A stretch of 64,000 nt of DNA from Flavobacterium sp. MDT1-60 (GCF_014844035.1 NZ_CP062159.1:186001-250000); one strand, 5' to 3'; counted from the stretch's first letter, positions 35,584-43,897 are shown. The notes: generated from the sequence alone by a model not told the origin. Numbers and translations: made by a program.

Positions 35584-35934
35584 GAAGTATAGTTTTAAAT
35601 TAATTGCTAAATTAACTTTTTTTAATTAGTATGTTTTAAATTCAAATTTAATTTAAGATAAAAGTTAGTGGGGAATTTTCATACTTTACTTGTTACTCAT
35701 TTTATTTTATATGGAAGCAATTATAAATCGACAATAAAAATTAGTTGATCAATTGTCCATAAAAAGCCTCTATATTTATTTCCAATCTTTCAATATCCAA
35801 ATAGATAAACTTCAATTCATGAATTATATTAAATATTAATTCTTCCACATTTACATATTTCCCAAAATTAAGAACGTTTTTTATTGTTACTTTTGGTACA
35901 AATAGGTAAGTAATTAAATTTAAGCATGTAATTT
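35584..35934. other. AT-rich gap without convincing gene
   Basis: About 350 bp between the divergent endonuclease and DUF3883 genes. TACTTTTG at 35888-35895 fits a -7 element for the DUF3883 gene, but no well-spaced -33 TTG is visible. A 35-codon GTG-started frame on the minus strand (35741-35848) is too weak to call. Confidence 0.5.
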
Positions 35935-36705
35935 ATGACTCAAAATAGCAATAAACATGAAAATTATGAAGTTCTAAATTTGATTGGTTATGGATTATCT
36001 AAATTTGATAAGCTATTCATAAAGGAGTTTGGTTTTACCACACAAACTAGTTTTTTTCAATATTTTGTAAAAATTGGACTAGCCGAAACGCCAAGCGTTG
36101 TAAAAAATAGAATGGACATATTTGACCCCTTTTTTCCAAATGAAAGAAAAGGTTGGTGGCAAAAAGGTAATGCATACCTTCACAGAAAACATTTAATTGA
36201 CAGTTTATTTGGCAATGAAAATGTAAAAAGCTATGCCGATATCGTAAAATTATACTTAAAGGAAAATTACAAGATAAAAGAACTTTATGTTGAAGTTAAA
36301 CCAATCGTAAAATCAAGATTTAAAAAACTTCAAGAAACAGGTTTAGAAGCCGAGTTATACTTTATAAATAATTACAATGAAATTTCTAACTTTAAGAATG
36401 GAATTTTAGAAGATGCAAGATTATACGGAGATGGTTATGATTTTCAAATTAATGTTAATGAAAGTTCATTTTTAGCAGAAGTTAAAGGAATTAGGGAGAA
36501 AAGAGGAAAGTTTAGATTAACTGAAAAAGAGTTTTTAATGGCTTCAGAATATAAAAATGATTATATTATTGCTTTAGTTTTAAACATGAATGATTCACCA
36601 AATTTTTTGACAATTGAAAATCCTATTGGTAATTTAAAATTTGAAGAAAGAACTATAAGATCTAAAGAAATTAAAGAATATCATTTAATTTCAGATATTA
36701 ATTGA
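35935..36705 (+). CDS. DUF3883 domain protein (putative nuclease)
   Basis: Protein of 256 aa. The N-terminal half (about 1-120) is helical and unrecognised. The C-terminal half matches DUF3883 (NO VEIN C-terminal): DARLYGDGYDFQINVNESSFLAEVKGIREKRGKFRLTEKEF gives the D, then E-x-K core of a PD-(D/E)xK nuclease fold. DUF3883 often appears in restriction and defence loci. It is downstream of the restriction-modification genes with similar low GC. Partner proteins could be the two small genes that follow. Function is inferred. Confidence 0.75.
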   Translation: MTQNSNKHENYEVLNLIGYGLSKFDKLFIKEFGFTTQTSFFQYFVKIGLAETPSVVKNRMDIFDPFFPNERKGWWQKGNAYLHRKHLIDSLFGNENVKSYADIVKLYLKENYKIKELYVEVKPIVKSRFKKLQETGLEAELYFINNYNEISNFKNGILEDARLYGDGYDFQINVNESSFLAEVKGIREKRGKFRLTEKEFLMASEYKNDYIIALVLNMNDSPNFLTIENPIGNLKFEERTIRSKEIKEYHLISDIN

Positions 36706-36714
36706 AAAAACATT

Positions 36715-36984
36715 ATGTTAAGCTTTAATAAAAAAATTCAGCATTTAGAAAATTACTTGTCTCGACCAAATGAAAATTACGCAGATAGTTTTAAAGAAGA
36801 TATTGTTATGTTCATAGATGATTTTACAAATCAAAATAAGCTTTTGTCTTTTCTAAATAACATTAATTCTTTAGAAGAAATTGAAAATTGGGTTGATAAT
36901 TTATGCTCTAGAATTATTTTAAAATTTGATTCTGAAGGAGAAGATATCAATGATTTTATATTTGACTATATACAGTTTGGATAA
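36715..36984 (+). CDS. 89-aa protein of unknown function
   Basis: Starts 9 bases after the DUF3883 stop, so it is probably in the same operon. It is acidic and predicted to be helical (EDIVMFIDDFTNQNKLLSFL, then EEIENWVDNLCSRI), with no signal peptide or membrane segment. I recognise no family. Coding is supported by tight spacing and low-GC codon use like its neighbour. Confidence 0.6.
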   Translation: MLSFNKKIQHLENYLSRPNENYADSFKEDIVMFIDDFTNQNKLLSFLNNINSLEEIENWVDNLCSRIILKFDSEGEDINDFIFDYIQFG

Positions 36985-37041
36985 ATTGAAAATATTAAAA
37001 GAAAGATTTTAGATAATTAAAAAACTAGCTGAAAATATAAA

Positions 37042-37233
37042 ATGATTATGATAGAATATTCAATTTTAGACATTCCAACTGTACTTAATCCGCCTATAAA
37101 ACTTATAGATATTATTTACAATTGTCCTATTTGTGATTACGAAATTGAAATAGATATGGATGTAGATGATAGTAGTTTTATTAAGTGTGATTGCTGTGAT
37201 CACATAATTAAATTTAGAATTAAGAAAATCTGA
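37042..37233 (+). CDS. 63-aa zinc-ribbon-like protein
   Basis: Small protein with CPIC (29-32) and CDCC, the pattern of a minimal zinc ribbon, ending in basic residues. It may start at the first or third codon (both ATG). It lies 57 bp after the 89-aa gene in the same direction and closes the AT-rich accessory block. Function unknown. A DNA- or RNA-binding accessory role is only a guess. Confidence 0.55.
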   Translation: MIMIEYSILDIPTVLNPPIKLIDIIYNCPICDYEIEIDMDVDDSSFIKCDCCDHIIKFRIKKI

Positions 37234-37274
37234 ATAGGAATAACTGCCTATTGCTCTTTTGGTTTCTTATGATC

Positions 37275-37318
37275 ATCGAGCTACTTGCGAAGATTTCTCG
37301 TGCCTCGAAATGACAAAA
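37275..37318. repeat. Partial palindromic element
   Basis: CGAGCTACTTGCGAAGATTT followed by CTCGTGCCTCGAAATGACAAAA. This is the same right half as the element at 22137-22190, again just downstream of a 77-aa paralogue. Confidence 0.7.
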
Positions 37319-37339
37319 CAGACGGAAAAAACAAAACAA

Positions 37340-37366
37340 AAAAAGCCACTTCTAGTGGCTTTTTCA
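37340..37366. terminator. Bidirectional terminator
   Basis: AAAAAGCCACT and AGTGGCTTTTT form a short stem between the zinc-ribbon gene and the convergent 77-aa gene. Confidence 0.8.
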
Positions 37367-37374
37367 ATTTCTAA

Positions 37375-37608
37375 TTATTCAATCTCAAAATAAGGATTTA
37401 AAATTTCTGCTAATTCATTCAACCAATAAAAACCATTTTCTACGGTTGTAATATTGGTTTGAAGGGTTTCGCATTCTCGCATTACACTTAAGGCGAAAAG
37501 GTAATTTATTCGTCTAATTGTTTTTGCCAGAGTTTCCGGATCGACTGATTTGTTGAAAAAATCAATTAGCCGGACTTCGGCTTCTTTTGAAAGGGTGTTT
37601 GTACTCAT
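37375..37608 (-). CDS. 77-aa conserved small protein, paralogue 2
   Basis: Same length and architecture as the 77-aa protein at 22212-22445, roughly half identical by eye, including DPE-x-(M/L)AKTIR and FYWLN-x-LAE-x-L-x-PY. It is helical, cytoplasmic and unassigned. Upstream, its leader sequence (TAACGTTTAGG before the ATG, inverted) is duplicated about 124 bp away, where it precedes a separate short frame. Expression may therefore start at the distal TATCTTTG (37760-37753, minus strand). Confidence 0.75.
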   Translation of the reverse strand: MSTNTLSKEAEVRLIDFFNKSVDPETLAKTIRRINYLFALSVMRECETLQTNITTVENGFYWLNELAEILNPYFEIE

Positions 37609-37760
37609 AATTTTTAACGTTTAGGGGAAATATAAAACCCGCATAGCTAAGGTGTCCTACGCCGTTAAATGCGTTGCAGTTGTTTCCAATACCGCCACCA
37701 TACCACACGGGCAAAAGTTTTGTCGAAGTCATAATTTTAACGTTTAGGACTGCAAAGATA
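37606..37760 (-). promoter_or_regulatory. Duplicated leader with short upstream frame
   Basis: CATAATTTTTAACGTTTAGG (37606-37625) recurs as CATAATTTTAACGTTTAGG (37730-37748). The distal copy starts a 56-codon frame (37732 down to 37562) beginning MTSTKLLPVWYGGGIGNN, which overlaps the start of the 77-aa gene in another frame. A -7 box TATCTTTG lies 21 bases upstream of it. The intervening 100 bases are GC-richer and could be a structured leader RNA. Confidence 0.45.
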
Positions 37761-37834
37761 CCAAAAAACACGGGCGTTCAGTATCAATTGAAAAAAGTTG
37801 TAGGAATTAATTTTACTTTTGATTTGCTTTTGAT

Positions 37835-37950
37835 TGTTGAGCTACTTGCGGGGGGCTTCGACTCCGCTCAGCCTGACAAACGACTCCGCTCAGCCTGACA
37901 AAAATTTTTGAGTTTCTTTACCAGAGACTCGGGATCGGAATGACAAAAAA
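37835..37950. repeat. Rearranged palindromic element remnants
   Basis: GAGCTACTTGCGG followed by two direct copies of CGACTCCGCTCAGCCTGACA (about 37859-37900) and a GGAATGACAAA end. The gap 37761-38044 between the 77-aa gene and the hibernation factor gene contains no other gene. Confidence 0.65.
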
Positions 37951-38044
37951 AGGGCAACGAAATTTCATAATGTTTTATTAACTCACTTGGCATTTCATCT
38001 TAAAAAAGATAGCTTTGAGAAACAATCATTAAAATATAACCCAT

Positions 38045-38359
38045 ATGAAAATTCAAATCAATACCGATAAAAACATCGAAGGACACGAAAGATTAGAAGC
38101 TTATTTTTCTGGAGAATTAGAAAAAGGGCTTACCCGTTTTGAAGAAAAAATTACCCGCGTTGAGGTTCATTTCGGAGATGAAAATGGCGAGAAATTCAGC
38201 TTGAACGATAAAAAATGCGTAATCGAAGTCCGCACAGCAAAACTACAACCCATAACCGTTACAGAACACTCTGATACACTTGAAAAAGCTTTTAGTGGCG
38301 CTTTGGCCAAAGCCAAAAAAACATTAACGACTACTTTCGAAAAGCAAAAAACTTTTTAA
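38045..38359 (+). CDS. HPF/RaiA family ribosome-associated protein
   Basis: Protein of 104 aa of the ribosome hibernation promoting factor family (short form). Features are the opening strand MKIQINTDKNIEG, the acidic-then-basic helix FSGELEKGLTRFEEKITRVEVHFGDENG and the late helix LEKAFSGALAKAKKTL. It binds the 30S subunit in stationary phase to silence ribosomes. The short form lacks the long-HPF C-terminal domain. It is monocistronic and followed by dense repeats. Confidence 0.88.
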   Translation: MKIQINTDKNIEGHERLEAYFSGELEKGLTRFEEKITRVEVHFGDENGEKFSLNDKKCVIEVRTAKLQPITVTEHSDTLEKAFSGALAKAKKTLTTTFEKQKTF

Positions 38360-38380
38360 ATATATAGCAACCGGTTTTTT

Positions 38381-38695
38381 CACCATATAAGTGATATAAG
38401 TTCATTTAATAAACTTTGTGTTTATTTTTTTTACCTAATATGATATAAGGACATATAAAGTTGCTCATAGGAGCAATTCTCACGCAAAGTCGCGAAGCCG
38501 CAAAGTTTATTTTCTTTGCGGCTTCGTGACTTTGGTGAAATCTATGTTCAACACTTATGTGAGCTTCTATCCTTTACAAAATTAGGCGCAAAGTTCAACA
38601 CCCCAATTAAAATGAACTTATATCACTTATATGGTGAAAAAAAATTAAGCGCAAAGTAAACACCCCAATTAAATGAACTTACATCACTTATATGG
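38381..38695. repeat. Cluster of repeats: inverted 20-mers around a CGCAAAG hairpin
   Basis: A direct copy of the 20-bp repeat (38381-38400) faces two inverted copies (38617-38636, 38678-38695). Between them CGCAAAGTCGCGAAGCCGCAAAG (about 38485-38507) pairs with CTTTGCGGCTTCGTGACTTTG (about 38515-38535). The 375-bp gap holds no gene. Confidence 0.8.
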
Positions 38696-38734
38696 TTTTT
38701 ACTTTCGACTTTTGACCTTCGACTTTCGACTAAT

Positions 38735-39406
38735 TTAAGATTTTGGTAACGGCGCACCTACTGCGATGTCGCAACGGTGTCCGGGTTGTCCGTGAGCGGG
38801 ATTCATTCCTTCAGCAACTTTAGGCGCTTCGGTGCTTAATAAAGCCGGAACTGCATTTTGATTAGCCGCTGGTGGTGTAACCGTAAAAGTTTGAGAAGTG
38901 CTTCCGCTTTGGGCTGGTGTCGCCGCAACTGGTTTTGCAACCGGAGAATTTAATGGTGCTCCAACCGGAATATCACATCTGTGACCTGGTTGTCCGTGCG
39001 ATGGATTCATTCCTTTCGCCACTTTTGCCGGTGCCGCAACAGTTGTTGTTGTGGTAACCCTATTATTCTGATTCGGATTTACCTGTACCGTTTGTGTTGG
39101 TTGTGCCGTTGCCGTTTGTCCTTGCGTTGGAGCCGAATTCAACGGCGCGCCAACCGCAATATCACAACGATGCCCTGGCTGTCCGTGTGCAGGATTCATT
39201 CCTTTTGTTTCTCCCAATACCGTATTCGGATTAGTTTGTGGCTGTGGTGCCTCTACTACCGACTTGACTTTGGCCGTATCTTTTACCAATCCCAATTTAA
39301 CTAATTCAGAAGTTGGCGTACTTTCCTGAGGTTCTAATTCCTTTTTGCAAGACACAAAAAACAATGAACTAATAACAATCGAACTGATAAAGATTCTCGG
39401 ATTCAT
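38735..39406 (-). CDS. Lipoprotein with three HGQPGHRCDI repeats
   Basis: Lipoprotein of 223 aa (lipobox SLFFVSC, Cys near residue 20). The mature part is Pro/Thr/Gln-rich and disordered. It carries three spaced copies of a module GMNP(A/S)HGQPGHRCDI-(A/P)-VGAPL at about residues 69-92, 133-156 and 200-223. Each contains two His and one Cys, so metal or heme binding is conceivable. The last copy is the exact C-terminus. No function is known to me. The start ATG at 39404-39406 is chosen because it directly precedes the signal peptide. Confidence 0.85.
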   Translation of the reverse strand: MNPRIFISSIVISSLFFVSCKKELEPQESTPTSELVKLGLVKDTAKVKSVVEAPQPQTNPNTVLGETKGMNPAHGQPGHRCDIAVGAPLNSAPTQGQTATAQPTQTVQVNPNQNNRVTTTTTVAAPAKVAKGMNPSHGQPGHRCDIPVGAPLNSPVAKPVAATPAQSGSTSQTFTVTPPAANQNAVPALLSTEAPKVAEGMNPAHGQPGHRCDIAVGAPLPKS

Positions 39407-39445
39407 AATGTGGTATTTTAAAGCATTCAAATATAAAAAAATTTA

Positions 39446-39465
39446 CACCATATAAGTGATATAAG
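39446..39465 (+). repeat. Dispersed 20-bp repeat
   Basis: CACCATATAAGTGATATAAG, located 40 bases upstream of the triple-repeat lipoprotein gene. Confidence 0.85.
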
Positions 39466-39504
39466 AGATTTTAAGTTTTATGTTGAATTGCTTTGTCATT
39501 TAAT

Positions 39505-39678
39505 CTCGCAAAGGCGCAGAGTCGCAAAGTTTTATTTATAGCTACAGATTAAAAAGATTATTTCACGCAGATTCTGCAGATTTAAGCAGATTTAATTTAG
39601 AAATGATCTGCGTAAATCTGCTTAAATCTTTTTAAATCTGCGTGAAACAAAAACTTTGCGCCTCTGCGACTTTGCGAG
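39505..39678. repeat. Nested inverted repeats
   Basis: Outer arms: CTCGCAAAGGCGCAGAGTCG... (39505-39529) and 39654-39678. Inner arms: TTTCACGCAGATT (39561-39573) and exact inverse (39635-39647). The inner element is the same family as the inner pair at 29658-29802. No gene is present in 39407-39793. Confidence 0.85.
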
Positions 39679-39719
39679 AGATATTATGCGCAAAGCCTAA
39701 AAAAACCTTTGAACCTTGC

Positions 39720-39735
39720 TCCCGAAGCCTCGGGA
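39720..39735. repeat. 16-bp palindrome, copy 4
   Basis: TCCCGAAGCCTCGGGA, inserted in a CTTTGAACCTTG/CTCTGAACCTT simple repeat upstream of the NTF2-like gene. Confidence 0.85.
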
Positions 39736-39793
39736 CTGTGCCTCTGAACCTTTAAAAGAAATTTTCTTACCTTTAACTCAAATAACCAAAGCC

Positions 39794-40285
39794 ATGAAAA
39801 AAACCATCTTACTTTTATTATTTGTTACTACTTTTCTAAATGCACAAAACGCGGAAAAAGAAAAAGTCAACAAAACACTCGATGCCTGGCACAAAGCGGC
39901 CGCCGATGTGAAATTTGATGACTATTTTAATGCAATGACGGAAGATGCGATTTTCATTGGGACGGATGCTACAGAAAACTGGATCAAACCAGACTTTCAA
40001 ATCTGGGCGAAACCTTTTTTCAAAAGTGGCAAAACATGGAATTTCACCGCATTGGAACGTCATATCTTTTTTGACAAAACCGGAAATGTTGCCTGGTTTG
40101 ATGAATTGCTGAATACGCAAATGAAAATTTGTCGCGGTTCTGGTGTTTTGGTGAAAGTGGGAAAAGAATGGAAAATTCAGCATTATGTTTTATCAATGAC
40201 CGTTCCGAATGATGAAGTTAGTGCGGCAATTAAAATAAAAGCGCCAATCGAAGACGCTTTGATTGATAAGCTTAAGAAAAAATAA
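39794..40285 (+). CDS. NTF2-like (SnoaL/DUF4440-type) secreted protein
   Basis: Protein of 163 aa starting MKKTILLLLFVTT, with signal peptide cleavage near FLNAQN. The mature domain has the cone-shaped NTF2 fold pattern: TLDAWHKAAADVKFDDYFNAMTEDAIFIGTDATENW, then NVAWFDELL and GSGVLVKVGKEWKIQHYVLS. Such domains are used for ligand binding or small hydrolase functions; this one is periplasmic and unassigned. Longer upstream starts lie within repeat DNA and are rejected. Confidence 0.85.
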   Translation: MKKTILLLLFVTTFLNAQNAEKEKVNKTLDAWHKAAADVKFDDYFNAMTEDAIFIGTDATENWIKPDFQIWAKPFFKSGKTWNFTALERHIFFDKTGNVAWFDELLNTQMKICRGSGVLVKVGKEWKIQHYVLSMTVPNDEVSAAIKIKAPIEDALIDKLKKK

Positions 40286-40548
40286 AACAATTTTTAAGTT
40301 TCTTCTTATAATCCTAACTTTTCTAGGGCTTTACAAAAAACAATAGCAATTTAATTATAATACAATTGACAATATTAGCCTGAATTTAGAAGCTCAAAAT
40401 AACATTGTCTCAAAAAAACAACCCGAATTTTACAATATTGACTAAAATAAAAACTTAGCCTCTATTTTTACAGCCCTCAAAATCAAAATCTTTATTTTTT
40501 TTTAACTTTGACCCCAAAAAAAATAGGGTTCAATAAAGTATTTGAAAA

Positions 40549-41931
40549 ATGAAAATAGAAAGACGCTGGATCATTTCCTTTATTATTATAAGTTTAGTTT
40601 GTATTACGGGTGCATTTTGGCCAACAGTTACGGAGAACAATTATGTTTTATCAGAATTTGGCACTATCGATCAAATTGTTCCTGCCGACGTTGCCTGGAT
40701 GTTAACTTCATGTTGTCTCGTTTTAATCATGACGCCGGGATTATCGTTTTTCTATGGCGGAATGGTAGGCAAGAAAAATGTCATTTCTACCATGTTGCAA
40801 AGTTTCATCTGTCTGGGCGTTGTAACACTTTTATGGGTTACGGTTGGTTTTAGTCTGGCTTTTGGAGATCCTGTAGGTTTTGGATCTGGAGAACATTTTT
40901 ACAGCTTCTTCGGGAATCCGACCACTTTTGCCTTTATGGATTACGTTAATATTTTACCACATAAAAAATTAGCGAGCACGATTCCGTTTATGCTTTTTGC
41001 TTTGTTCCAAATGAAATTTGCCATTATTGCTCCGGCTATTATTACGGGTTCATTTGCAGAGCGCGTTCGTTTTATCTCCTATTTAATTTTCATCAGTTTA
41101 TTTACCATTTTCATATACGCTCCTTTGTGTCATGCCGTTTGGTATCCGACCGGAGTTTTAGGAAGTTATTTTGGCGTTAAAGATTTCGCCGGAGGAACTG
41201 TAGTACACATGAGTTCAGGATTCGCTGCGCTTGCCGGAGTTATCGTTTTAGGAAAAAGAAAAAACAGTGATCATATACCAACCAATATTCCGTTTGTATT
41301 ATTAGGAACGGGAATGCTTTGGTTTGGCTGGTTCGGATTCAACGCTGGTTCTGCACTTGCAGCCAACGGAACTGCCGCAATGGCTTTTGCAACCACAACC
41401 ACTTCATCGGCAGCAGCCATGTTAACCTGGGTTTTCTTTGACCGAATGAACGGCAGAAAAGTTTCGGCTTTAGGTGCTTGTATTGGTGCTGTAGTAGGTT
41501 TAGTTGCCATTACTCCTGCTGCAGGATATGTATCAGTACCTGAAAGTATGTTCTTTGGATTCGTTACCGCTTTGGTTTCAAACTCTGTTGTAAACTGTCG
41601 TTTCTCAAAAAGATTTGATGATACGCTGGACGTTTTTGCCTGTCACGGTGTTGGCGGAATTATGGGAATGATTCTGACTGCTATTTTTGCTCACGGTGAA
41701 GACGCGAGCTTGTTACACGGAGGATGGAATGTTTTTGGACATCATATGATGGCGTTGGTACTGGTTTCTATTTTTACTTTCTTCGGAGCTTATTTCCTAT
41801 TCAAAGTAACGAACTTTATAATCCCACTAAGAGTTTCAGAAGAATCAGAACACATCGGATTGGATTTATCACAACACGATGAAACACTTGATCCAAAATC
41901 AAAACCCATTACGGAACCTCATTACGGGTAA
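40549..41931 (+). CDS. amt: Ammonium transporter
   Basis: Amt/Rh-family channel of 460 aa with about eleven or twelve membrane helices. Family signatures are FFYGGMVGKKNV and the DFAGGTVVHMSSGFAAL region, with twin-His-type residues in the pore and CHGVGGIMGMILTAIF near the end. It mediates ammonium uptake across the inner membrane. No PII (glnK) gene is adjacent, unlike many amt loci. TAACTTTG at 40503-40510 is a likely -7 element. Its last codons are duplicated downstream (see the relic). Confidence 0.95.
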   Translation: MKIERRWIISFIIISLVCITGAFWPTVTENNYVLSEFGTIDQIVPADVAWMLTSCCLVLIMTPGLSFFYGGMVGKKNVISTMLQSFICLGVVTLLWVTVGFSLAFGDPVGFGSGEHFYSFFGNPTTFAFMDYVNILPHKKLASTIPFMLFALFQMKFAIIAPAIITGSFAERVRFISYLIFISLFTIFIYAPLCHAVWYPTGVLGSYFGVKDFAGGTVVHMSSGFAALAGVIVLGKRKNSDHIPTNIPFVLLGTGMLWFGWFGFNAGSALAANGTAAMAFATTTTSSAAAMLTWVFFDRMNGRKVSALGACIGAVVGLVAITPAAGYVSVPESMFFGFVTALVSNSVVNCRFSKRFDDTLDVFACHGVGGIMGMILTAIFAHGEDASLLHGGWNVFGHHMMALVLVSIFTFFGAYFLFKVTNFIIPLRVSEESEHIGLDLSQHDETLDPKSKPITEPHYG

Positions 41932-41939
41932 AAAAATAA

Positions 41940-42343
41940 GTTTGCCACGACCCGACCAAAGGGAACAGGCGAAGCAATTTCACTAATTTCCACTAATTTT
42001 TTTCAATCCTACCGATTAAATTAATTTGTGGTAATTTGTGTAATTTGTGGTTAAAAAAAAGATCCACAATGTAAAATTTTGTGGCAAAAAATTTTAAACC
42101 ACAATCACTACACGACGAAACTTTAGATCCCAAATCAAAAGCAATAGCAGAACCGTATTACTGGGAAAAAATATTGAAAAAGGTTTACCACGACCCGACC
42201 AAAGGGAACAGGCGAAGCAATTACACTAATTTTTACTAATTTTTTTTCAATCATTCCGATTAAATTAATTTGTGGAAATTCGTGAAATTCGTGGCAAAAA
42301 AAAGATCTGAAATATGAAAATTCGTGGCAAAAAATTTTAAACC
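41940..42343. repeat. Duplicated intergenic unit after amt
   Basis: Both units contain CCACGACCCGACCAAAGGGA followed by ACAGGCGAAGCAAT, then CACTAATTT and a GTGGCAAAAAATTTTAAACC end. The CCCGACCAAAGGGAACAGG segment interrupts the common GCCACGAATTTCAC repeat, so it looks inserted. Apart from the amt relic, the gap holds no gene. Confidence 0.75.
42102..42170 (+). pseudogene. Relic 3' end of a second amt gene
   Basis: Reads SLHDETLDPKSKAIAEPYY, matching the C-terminus of the intact Amt (SQHDETLDPKSKPITEPHYG). Many codon differences are synonymous (GAT/GAC, ACA/ACT, CTT/TTA, CCA/CCC), so it was once coding. No upstream part remains. The following intergenic repeat is also duplicated, giving about 240-bp units 41870-42100 and 42102-42343. 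Confidence 0.8.
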
Positions 42344-42402
42344 CTAATTACGCTACATTCATTCGTTTATATTCCTTAATTTTGCTGAAAATTTTTGTAA
42401 AA

Positions 42403-43080
42403 GTGGGAAGTAAAAATAAACTAAAAAGATTCAGAGAAAACGAAACATTTCAAAACGTTTTTCAACCAACCAGAGAAGAAGTTGTAGGCGATTTAATGCC
42501 TTTAAAAGGAAAATGGAATTCTGATTTCTTTAAAAATGACAATCCATTAGTTTTAGAATTAGGATGTGGAAAAGGAGAATATTCTGTTGGATTAGCAGAA
42601 AGATATCCCAACAAAAATTTTATCGGAATCGATATTAAAGGAGCCCGTTTCTGGAGAGGTGCCAAAACTGCTGTTGAAACTGGTCTTCATAATGTTGCTT
42701 TTATTCGAACTCAAATCGAATTGATCAATCATATTTTTGCTGATAATGAAGTAGACGAAATCTGGATTACTTTTCCGGATCCGCAAATCAAATACAAAAG
42801 GACAAAACACAGAATGACGAATTCTGAGTTTTTGAAATTATATAAAAAAATCCTTAAAAAAGACGGTGTCGTAAACCTTAAAACCGACAGCGAATTCATG
42901 CACGGTTATACCCTTGGATTGCTTCATGGTGAAGGCCACGAAGTTTTGTATGCAAATCATAATGTTTACACAAATGAAGGAAGTCCGGAAGAAGTAACTG
43001 CTTTTCAGACCTTTTATGAAAAACAATATTTAGAAATTAACAAGGCAATTACGTATATTCGTTTCAAAATTAAAGACTAA
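42403..43080 (+). CDS. trmB: tRNA (guanine-N7)-methyltransferase
   Basis: SAM-dependent enzyme of 225 aa that makes m7G46 in tRNAs. Motifs are LELGCGKGEYSVGLA (SAM binding), GIDIKGARFWRGAK, and FPDPQIKYKRTKHRMT, the TrmB signature. The start is GTG at 42403, giving VGSKNKLKRFREN, which matches the usual family N-terminus. An earlier TTG would add seven residues. Codirectional with the LysE gene 42 bp downstream. Confidence 0.93.
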   Translation: MGSKNKLKRFRENETFQNVFQPTREEVVGDLMPLKGKWNSDFFKNDNPLVLELGCGKGEYSVGLAERYPNKNFIGIDIKGARFWRGAKTAVETGLHNVAFIRTQIELINHIFADNEVDEIWITFPDPQIKYKRTKHRMTNSEFLKLYKKILKKDGVVNLKTDSEFMHGYTLGLLHGEGHEVLYANHNVYTNEGSPEEVTAFQTFYEKQYLEINKAITYIRFKIKD

Positions 43081-43122
43081 TTTATTTTTTGAAACCAACT
43101 TTCTAACCGATTTTATTACTGA

Positions 43123-43761
43123 ATGGCATTACTTACTCCATTACTTTCAGGTTTTATTGCCGCTTTCATTGGGATTATTCCACCTGGTTTAATCAACATG
43201 ACCGCAGCAAAAGTAAATTTGAAAGAAGGAAAAAAGAATGCTTTGTGGTTTGTTGCCGGTGCGCTTTTGGTTATTTTTTTTCAGGTTTATGTGGCACTTT
43301 TATTTGCACATGTTATTGATAATCGCCCTGATGTTGTAACGTTGCTGCGCGAAGTAGGATTTGTAATTTTTTCAATCTTGACGATATACTTTTTATTTAT
43401 TGCTAAAGAACCGAAAACCAAAAAGAAATCAAAAATCAAAAAGAGCAGTAAAAAAAGTCGTTTCTTTTTAGGAATGCTGCTTTCAGGCTTAAACTTTTTC
43501 CCGATTCCCTATTATGTGTTGGTAAGTGTTACTTTAGCATCTTACCATCTTTTCGTGTTTGAAAACAATATCATTTTTACTTTTGTAATGGGTTCTGTTT
43601 TGGGTTCGTTTGCTGCTTTGTACAGTTATATTGGCTTCTTCGGAAAAATAGAAAAGAAAACCGATTACCTAATGCGCAACATGAATACTATTATTGGAAG
43701 CATTACGGGGTTAGTTGCTGTGGTTACTCTTTTCAATATTTTGAATTACTATTTTGGGTAA
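43123..43761 (+). CDS. LysE family transporter
   Basis: Membrane protein of 212 aa with about six helices and the LysE-type start (LSGFIAAFIGIIPPGLINMTAAKVNLKEGKKNA). A basic cytoplasmic loop KEPKTKKKSKIKKSSKKSR separates the two halves. LysE proteins export amino acids or related molecules; the substrate here is unknown. It probably forms an operon with trmB, from the short gap. Confidence 0.85.
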   Translation: MALLTPLLSGFIAAFIGIIPPGLINMTAAKVNLKEGKKNALWFVAGALLVIFFQVYVALLFAHVIDNRPDVVTLLREVGFVIFSILTIYFLFIAKEPKTKKKSKIKKSSKKSRFFLGMLLSGLNFFPIPYYVLVSVTLASYHLFVFENNIIFTFVMGSVLGSFAALYSYIGFFGKIEKKTDYLMRNMNTIIGSITGLVAVVTLFNILNYYFG

Positions 43762-43769
43762 AGATTAGT

Positions 43770-43890
43770 TTGCCACGAATTTCACTAATCTCCACGAATT
43801 AATTTTATTTTTACATTCATATAAATAAGTGCTAAAAAAAAGTTTCTCCAGATTTAACGCAATACAATAATTCGTGAAATTCGTGGCAAA
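43770..43890. repeat. GCCACGAATTTCAC inverted repeat
   Basis: GCCACGAATTTCAC and GTGAAATTCGTGGC face each other across about 90 bp. The right arm provides spurious upstream start codons for the alkyltransferase-like gene. Confidence 0.75.
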
Positions 43891-43897
43891 AATAACT

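Noticed and set aside
35741..35848. 35-codon GTG-started frame on the minus strand upstream of the DUF3883 gene
   Set aside because: No ATG, no recognisable domain and no good promoter. The AT-rich context makes chance frames likely.
37042..37233. Toxin-antitoxin call for the 89-aa and 63-aa genes
   Set aside because: Neither matches a known toxin or antitoxin family, and spacing (57 bp) is loose for a TA pair.
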